Assembly (NCBI RefSeq): GCF_048544455.1
Contig: NC_133537.1
Location: 311,277,738 to 311,341,737 of the forward strand
Length of the DNA: 64,000 bases
From: Silene latifolia
Taxonomy: Eukaryota > Streptophyta > Magnoliopsida > Caryophyllales > Caryophyllaceae
Direction of reading: 5' to 3'
Part shown: positions 57,311 to 64,000 of the stretch, piece by piece
How positions within the stretch are numbered: the stretch's first letter is position 1
Layout of the letters: every line of letters begins with the position of its first letter
Notes under the pieces: generated by a model
What the model was told of the DNA's origin: nothing
The model's database searches: none
Seen by the model: only the letters and a program-made list of their open reading frames with translations
Translations under genes and position numbers: made by a program

Positions 57311-59072
57311 TGATGTGACCATTATTTGAGCACATTTAGTCCCCGAATTAACCTCGTTCCTATGCTTTTTAGTGCATATTTGGGTCATTTACTATCTTTA
57401 GTCCTTTGTTTTGCATATTCTTTGAGGTTTTGTTTCCTTGGTAAGAGAGGAGTGCAAACCTTGCATTTTCATGGCAAAATAGAGCTAAATTGATCGAATC
57501 TAATGACCAAGCATCAAAGAGAAGACAAGACTAGAACGCCTTTGTACATATTATAGTAGATGGGCAATGATGAAGAAATCCTTGCATCCCCGACTAAATC
57601 CCGGAGGATTATTGGAAGAAAAGAAGAAAAGAAAAGCTGTGACGAGATCCGCTCGTCCAGCATAGCAAGACACCCGCCGTCCAAGACTTGAGGAATCCGA
57701 GCGTCTTTGCCAGAGGGACGCCCGTCCACCACGCCCCAATCCGCTCGTCCAGCCATCAAGACGCCCGTCCAGCCACCCCAGAATCCGCCCGTCCCGACCC
57801 CTTGGACGCTCGGATTCTCTTACAGCCCCATACATCTTCTTCTCCCCTCCATGAAAGATGCGCATATTTATGAAAGACCGGCAAAAAGGAGACTCGCATC
57901 TTTTCTGAGAGGAGCGATTCCTCAAGGACTTAATCGTTATTTAAGCCCTTAGTAAACCCTAATTTGTGTACCTAATCCCCACTATAAATACCCCATTAGT
58001 CTAATTAGATTAATCATGTTCTTCTTATCAATCTTTAGTGTAGTTTATATCATTCTAATCTCTTCTTAATCTTGTAATCAACTTCTAATCAAATATTAAT
58101 ACAAATCTCATTTCCTTAATTTCTCTTTTGTTCATCTTTTATTTTGGGTAATTGAAGATTATTTGGGTTATTATTGGGAGATTGACAACCTTCCAATCAT
58201 TTATCAAATACTTCTATTATTCTTAGCTTTATTTTGGAATCATTAGTAGGTATAATTCTCTTAATCCCTTTTTAATTATTGTTAATCTTTCTTACTTGTT
58301 CATCATGTTTTGCTTTGTTAATATGATTGACAACCTTGTTAACATGTTAAACTTGATAATGAGTGAGTAGTTTCCTTAACAAGGGTTAATGGGTAATTAG
58401 GGGAAACCAACATGGGAGATGATTCATACTTAATTTAATATGTTTTCATAGTTTATTTGCTTGCTTGTTGTGATCTCAACTTATGCACATGTTATGTTTG
58501 ATGAAATGCGAGCCTATGAATCCTTGCATTTTTACCCATCACTTACCTTTTCAATGAGACTTGTAAGACATAAACAAACTCGAGTCTCATTAGACCATGC
58601 ATATAGTTGAGTAGGGAGGATTAAGTCGACTTGTAGGTGTTGTACAATCTAATCGATCCGGCTCTGGGACCCAAACCTTCCTAGGATTGTAAGATATAAA
58701 CCAACTCGATCCATCACAACAATAATTGATTGCTTATAATTTGAGAATATGTTTGTATGATCAATTCCCATGAATCCCGTATGACCCCATGACACCCTAG
58801 TGCTTTTAATCAATTGTTTACATCTCATTTTAATCATCTTGCTTGTCTACTTTTATTGCTATTTAGTTTAGTGATCTTCTTATCTCAACCCAAATCGTGA
58901 CACCGCTACTTGCAATCGAAAATCCTACATCAATACCCGTCCCTTGGGATCCGACCTTTACTTACCTCTTTACTAATAGTAGAGTTGTTTGTGAAGTTAT
59001 AAATATTGTTTTGGTCTAGGTACTCCTAACGACAAGTAACCGAAAATTAAGCTCCAAGTGAGTCCGACCTGA
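57311..59072 (+). repeat. 5' LTR of Athila-like element B
   Basis: It begins TGATGTGACCATT and ends two bases before the primer site at 59075. It is related to 53010-54670 only in patches (ends, and the GGGTAATTGAAGATTAT segment). A GC-rich array (57645-57815, GACGCCCGTCCA and ATCCGCTCGTCC) lies about 170 bp upstream of CTATAAATA (57982-57990). Confidence 0.8.
57645..57815 (+). repeat. GC-rich CGTCC repeat array in LTR
   Basis: Alternating units GACGCCCGTCCA and ATCCGCTCGTCC occur about nine times in a GC-rich island within AT-rich LTR. Confidence 0.8.
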
Positions 59073-59074
59073 AA

Positions 59075-59092
59075 TGGCGCCGTTGCCGGGGA
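59075..59092 (+). other. Primer binding site (Asp-tRNA)
   Basis: TGGCGCCGTTGCCGGGGA, identical to 54674-54691. Confidence 0.92.
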
Positions 59093-59209
59093 CGGTGTTA
59101 ACTTGATTTGATTTTCTTAGATTGTTATTAGTTGTGTCTTTCTTTGCCTTGGGGAAGTAAAACTCCTCAAGGTTTGTTATAATTGTTTTCGAGTTGTTTG
59201 ATATTTTGC

Positions 59210-59897
59210 ATGTCTAGAAGATCACAAGGTAACTTGTTACCCATTGATCACGAAATTGAAAGGACTTTGACAAACAATAGAAGACTTGCTAGAGGTGCTT
59301 TGAGAGGTATTGGTGAGGTTATAGATATTCAACCAAATACTATTGAGTTCATCAACCCTTTTGCAAGAGAAGGTGAGGAGAACCCAACACAAAATCCAAC
59401 ACAAAATCAACCCACAATGCCTAAATTTTCATCACATTCCGTACCAACCGAGGAGAACCTCCCCAATGGTACTCCCACACCACAACACTTAACCGGAAAT
59501 TTCATTGCTAAATCCACATTTATCCAATTAGTCGAAAGAAGCCAATTTGGGGGGATGCCTAGTGAAGACCCTCACTCTCACATGGAAACGTTTTGTGACT
59601 ATTGTGATGCGATTTCACAGACCGGTGTGACTCAAGACCAAATTCGATGGTCTTATTTCCTTTTTCTCTAATTGGCACTTTAAAACAATGGTTGAAAAGC
59701 CGTGATAAGGCTACTCTTGGAATTGACTCTTGGAAGAAGTTGGCTCTAGCTTTCTACAAAACATTCTACCCTCCGGAAAAGACTAACATGCTAAGAGCTC
59801 AAATTACGGGTTTTAAGCAAAGGGATGAAGAATCTTTGTATGAAGCTTGGGAGCGATTCAAAGGAATTTGTCGCTCATGTCCTCATCATGGACTTAG
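59210..59897 (+). pseudogene. gag: Athila-like gag pseudogene, interrupted (element B)
   Basis: Gag starts at ATG 59210 (MSRRSQGNLLPIDHEIERTL), continues through a Pro/Thr/Asn-rich linker to FIQLVERSQFGGMPSEDPHS, then loses one base near 59645. The gag domain continues in the next frame (MVLFPFSLIGTLKQWL, LALAFYKTFYPPEKTNMLRA, LYEAWERFKGICRSCPHHGL) until it is cut at 59897 by a copia LTR. Motif order matches the gag at 136-1145, confirming both as the same broad group. The rest of element B lies beyond the nested copia, outside the window. Confidence 0.88.
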
Positions 59898-61177
59898 TGT
59901 TGGAATATGTGTCCTCCGACAATAATGCGATCACAACTGTTGATCATGATGATCACATGTTTAAATATCGTTCTAAGAATACATGTGGATGTAATATTTT
60001 ACAGTCAACTGGTCCACACATATCGGTAATGATTGGCTGACTAGAGTTTGACATTACTGTCGTGCGACGGTGGTGATCAGTTGATTCCCTTAGGTCATAC
60101 CTAAAGGGTAACACTCTTAATTGAATATTTAATTGATCGTATGAAGATACGAGTTAATTAAATTACTTTAAATTGACGGACGATTTTGGAAGTAATATTT
60201 ACGTGTCTCATTGTAATTTGATTAAATAAGATACGGTCTAAGTAATCGAATTGTTTTATTACTTAGATGAAATTATTGTTTACGAAACAATTGAATTTGA
60301 ATTTGAATGAATAATTTATTATAAATACAAGACGTTGTAATTTATAATTTGATAAACCATTTTCGCACAAGTAATTACGAATTACTAAGTCGATTTTGTA
60401 TATAACATATTTTATGAGTATGTTGATTTTTAATATGTTAAAAATACATTACAAATTCACATGTCAAGTAACATGTCACATATAACAAATTGACAAATGA
60501 CGAAATATAAAATGGACCACCCATTTTATGAAAGTACCGAAAATAAGGAGGGAGTATTAGGTTTAAATTATGTTAATTATGTTTAGTGGAAAGCATAATC
60601 ATAAGACCTAATACATAGCCATACACACCTAGTTGCTTTTGTGAAAAACATCTTGGTCATGCATTGGCCCTAGCCACTTCCCCATAACCGGTTTTCTAAG
60701 GCCATAATTAGAGAGTTTTTCTCTCTAATTTTTATTCACAACTTCACAAAATATTTCTAGAGTAAGAAATATAATTTCCTCTAAACATCTTATGAGAAAT
60801 TAGAGAGATAATAACTTCCAAAAATCTTTTCTCTATACCGAAATAATAGAGACCAATATAAATATTTTGGGTCAATTTTTAGTAAGATTTATATTGTTCT
60901 AGTTAAATAATATTTATCTTTTAAGGGGTTATCTTGGGTATTCATCTTTGGGAGAGATTCTAAGCTTGAATCTTTGTTCATGCATATGAGAAAAGCTCAA
61001 GAACAAGTAAGAAGGAGATCTTACTTGTGCCCTTTGATCCGAAATATATAGTAAGGAAAACGATTTCTTCACTTATCTATTTTAGTTTGCATGCATAAGA
61101 TTTGTATTTAATTTTATGACTAAATTAATTGTAACATATATGAATATGTTAAATAATGAGATTAATTATTTCTAACA
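59898..61177 (+). repeat. 5' LTR of the third copia copy
   Basis: It runs TGTTGGAATATGTG to TTTCTAACA, 1280 bp, with many differences from 41249-42535. Confidence 0.9.
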
Positions 61178-61179
61178 AG

Positions 61180-61193
61180 CTGTATCAAAAGCC
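61180..61193 (+). other. Decayed primer binding site
   Basis: CTGTATCAAAAGCC stands where the other copies have TGGTATCAGAGCC, so it is mutated. Confidence 0.7.
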
Positions 61194-63350
61194 TTAGGTT
61201 TGTTTGCATGCAAATCGGTTATTGTTTTTCTGAGTTATAAGATTAACAAACAAAACTTATAAATTTGTGTTTATTATGATATATCACGAAATTTATTATT
61301 CATGTTAAATTTTCTGGTCCTAAAATGTTTTAGGATATTTTGGTTTAATTTATGGATTTTATTGTTCATTTTATATTATAATGGCATTAAAATGTGATTT
61401 TTATGATAAAAATGTCATGTTTGGACTAAAAATAGCTAAACTTTGATTTTTCCAGTGTTTTTTGGTTATATTTTCACATATATTATATTATGATGGCCTG
61501 TAAAGTTTCATAATTTTATGAGTTGTTATGCTCGAAATATGGATTTTTCATATTAAATTCGAATTTAAATGAGAAAATAGGTTAATATGAGTTATATTTC
61601 GAATATGGTCATAGAAATTTAGTATGTTGTCACATGCAATTTTACAAGATGTGTGTAAAATATTTGGCTATAATGAAGTCTTTATGCATGTTTTATGATT
61701 TTTTGATGAAAAATCACATAAATAGTGACTTTAATTAGTAAAAATGCTAAAACATACTTCATGACTAATTAAAAATTTCACATGTTGCATTCTATCATAT
61801 ATTTCATGTCTAAAAGTTAAAAGTTAAGAAAAATAATTTTTCTCATATTTTTATGATTATAATTGATAAATCCGATAAACCGCAACATTGTTTTTCTGGA
61901 TAATTTTCGAAATTTTTAACCTAAGTTTTTGAACATTATGAGTATCATGGTATTTTTCCAGAATGTTCATGAGTTTAAAATTTAAAATTTTGAATTTATT
62001 TAAAATTTTTATGATTTAATTTGAAGTTTATGACATAATATTGTATTTTTGAGTCCATTTATGAACATTATTAAGAAATATAAGTTAATTATTGTAAATA
62101 TGTTAGTGGAGACTAATTTTGAGTCCTAATTTGGTTAGGGTAATTAACTTGTACATAAATTTGAATTTATGTAATTATTGTGATTTTAAAAGGTTAAATC
62201 ACGCTAATCCGTAAAAACCGATTAATACACGATATTGGCTCTTTAAAGGCGATTTAGCATACAATTGGGCATGTTTATACATATTATAATGCTGCATTTT
62301 ATTTATGATTGTCATATTTTAATTTTATGTAATTTTTGAATTATGTAATTTTACTTAGTATGGCCTTAGTTTTAATTGGTATTACACGAAATGTATGGGA
62401 ATATCGATTCGGTTGTAATTTATTGTGATCTCATATCACCGTTTTGTAATTTAATAGATTTATTTTATTTTTAATTACGAATGTAAAATAGGAAATTATG
62501 TGATTTGTTATGTAATTTATTTATTCCGGAGTTCCTTGAAGACGGTGCCACTCAAGAAGGCAATCCATTAAAGAAAGAATTGCCTTGATATGCGTGCCAA
62601 GACCGAAGTTCAAGGGACCAAAGTTGTTGGTTTCCGAATATGTAATAGTTAATTAGATTTACTATTTTAGGAAGGCCATACTAGGATTTAATTTACGCTT
62701 TGCATTTTATTTATATGTTGCATGCATCGCTAAATCGCCATAACTAAAACATGCATTATCATTTGGTCGAGTATTTCGACCGTGTCAATTATAATTATCG
62801 TAGTTCACCGCTTTAGTTCACTTAAAACGTGATAGATAATAAATTGACATGACCTCTCGCTAAAATAAACAATTGAGACATAACCTTACCAAAAAAATAG
62901 AAACCATGAAAACCTATTTCGTGAGGGAGTGCACTCGGCTTTACCGGGGTACAAACCTTGTTACGTTGGGGAAGTGGGTGATAAATGTCTACCCACCGAA
63001 TTTATAAAGATGAGGGTTGTTTTCGGCTTTACCAATGCCCAAGTTGATGTAAATTTGGATCATGGACACTTTATTCGAAATTTGGGTTGAACTCAACGAA
63101 AGTATTCTCGACGGTTGCCGGATGTGTTTCGGGCTAAAGATAAATATTAATGTAATTTTATCGACCAAGAGTTCTAAAAGTAGAATCGATTAAAGCGTTA
63201 ATCCACCGAGTTATATTGATAAGGGTTATATTCGGCTTTACCGATGCCTAAGTTAATATGAATTTGGGTCTTGGAATCATTTATAATAGTTGGGTAGAGG
63301 TCACTATATAAATGTTCATATCTTGTTAAATTTATTTACAAGTATTATTA
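61194..63350 (+). other. Leader of the third copia copy
   Basis: It is homologous to 42551-44764 throughout. Decayed leader repeats lie near 62936, 63025 and 63229 (CGGCTTTACC type). No ORF. Confidence 0.75.
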
Positions 63351-64000
63351 TAACGATGAATGTGTTGTTTTCATTATTCCGTTATCGTATTGTTCTATTT
63401 CTTTACCTCAAATTGTACGATATCATTTCGATTTTTAGTTCAAATCTCCATTAAAACATCGTAATTAAAGACAAAAATTTGAATTTTTCTTCTAAAAACC
63501 TCGTATTATCCATTGTAAGGATCTCTTGTGAAGAGTATAGATGAAATTTATTCGTGATCAAAAGGGTTTTTGATTTTCGACTAACATATCTACTTACAAT
63601 GAATGATTTCTCATGTGCTTAATTGAGTTAAGTATTTTGAAACATTAAATCATTTTGGTGACTAGATTTGTTGGAAATCGTAATAGACCAAAATACCGCA
63701 ACCACTTCAATGAAAGTTTTAAGACTAAACTAACGAATGAAGAGTAGTCTTCAAAAATATAATTTGGCTTCTCAAAGCAAAGACTCATTGAAATGAGTGG
63801 GAGCATTCTCTTAAACCGTTAAGAAAAGGATAAGGTTTTAAAGAAGTAAAATTAGAATGGAATTGATACAAGGTAATGTTAAAAGTAACGTTATTGAGAA
63901 TAACAATACTAAACCTATCAATCTCGACCGATAAAGTTTCCATTGTCTTAATTGTTGGACGCTAGAAAGGAAACTACCCCAAATTATTGAAGAATCAACA
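63351..64000 (+). other. Non-coding body of the third copy
   Basis: No gag or pol reading is seen. The composition resembles 46500-48000. Confidence 0.5.

Larger units (their letters stand above)
59893..64000 (+). mobile_element. Third Angela-like copia copy, gag lost, cut by window end
   Basis: It begins at 59898 after CTTAG (59893-59897, expected TSD). The 5' LTR, leader and leader repeats match the copies at 31205 and 41249. The zone where gag should start (about 63350) has no gag reading, and to 64000 only AT-rich sequence follows, so it is a large non-coding derivative. It is the most diverged of the three. Confidence 0.85.

Noticed and set aside
53010..59072. Idea that 53010-54670 and 57311-59072 are the LTR pair of element A
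   Set aside because: The two share only patches, and the second is followed by its own primer site and gag, so it is a 5' LTR of another element.

Overview
The window is plant nuclear DNA made almost entirely of transposable elements. I found no convincing host gene, rRNA or tRNA gene and no CRISPR. The element families (Ty1/copia with initiator-Met tRNA primer sites, Tekay-like Ty3 chromoviruses, Athila-like Ty3 elements with Asp-tRNA primer sites, CACTA, Stowaway, LINE) point to a eudicot with a large repeat-rich genome. Caryophyllales (for example a Silene relative) is my guess, at low confidence.

Left part (1-18770): an Athila-like gag and 5' LTR on the minus strand, cut by a copia LTR end, lies against a truncated Tekay-type LTR. 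Then comes an older minus-strand region with an Athila-ORF1-like pseudogene. A complete 10.5-kb Tekay-like chromovirus (6022-16544, TSD AAAAG) is inserted in that region. The chromovirus carries a 2-kb CACTA element in its leader, and the CACTA carries a Stowaway MITE and a 95-codon ORF. A second Tekay-type 5' LTR closes this block at 18770.

Middle-left part (18771-26580): a decayed minus-strand copia pol with a 91-bp Stowaway in its RT, then the only stretch free of LTR elements. That stretch holds a hairpin MITE, a 5'-truncated LINE (zf-RVT plus RNase H), a polyA retroposon with a 15-bp TSD, another Stowaway and a small tandem repeat.

Middle part (26581-41033): an Athila-like element with TSD CCTAT whose body and inner LTR halves are inverted relative to its outer LTR halves. 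Each end is therefore a palindrome of two LTR halves. A 9-kb Angela-like copia element (31205-40260, TSD CCTTA) sits in its gag. That copia encodes pol but no capsid.

Right part (41249-64000): a gag-only relative of the same copia family (41249-50044) with an open capsid ORF and a likely intron, a minus-strand Athila-like 3' LTR, two plus-strand Athila-like elements (LTRs at 53010 and 57311), and a third Angela-like copy (from 59898) inserted in the second one's gag. The gag-only copy and the pol-only copy share LTR type, leader and 3' non-coding region, so they look like complementary partners of one family.

The most unusual signals are the LTR-to-LTR inversion, and the arrays of the palindrome ACTCGATCGAGT that sit just upstream of TATA boxes in several otherwise unrelated LTR families. 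A GC-rich analogue of these arrays occurs in two further LTR families.
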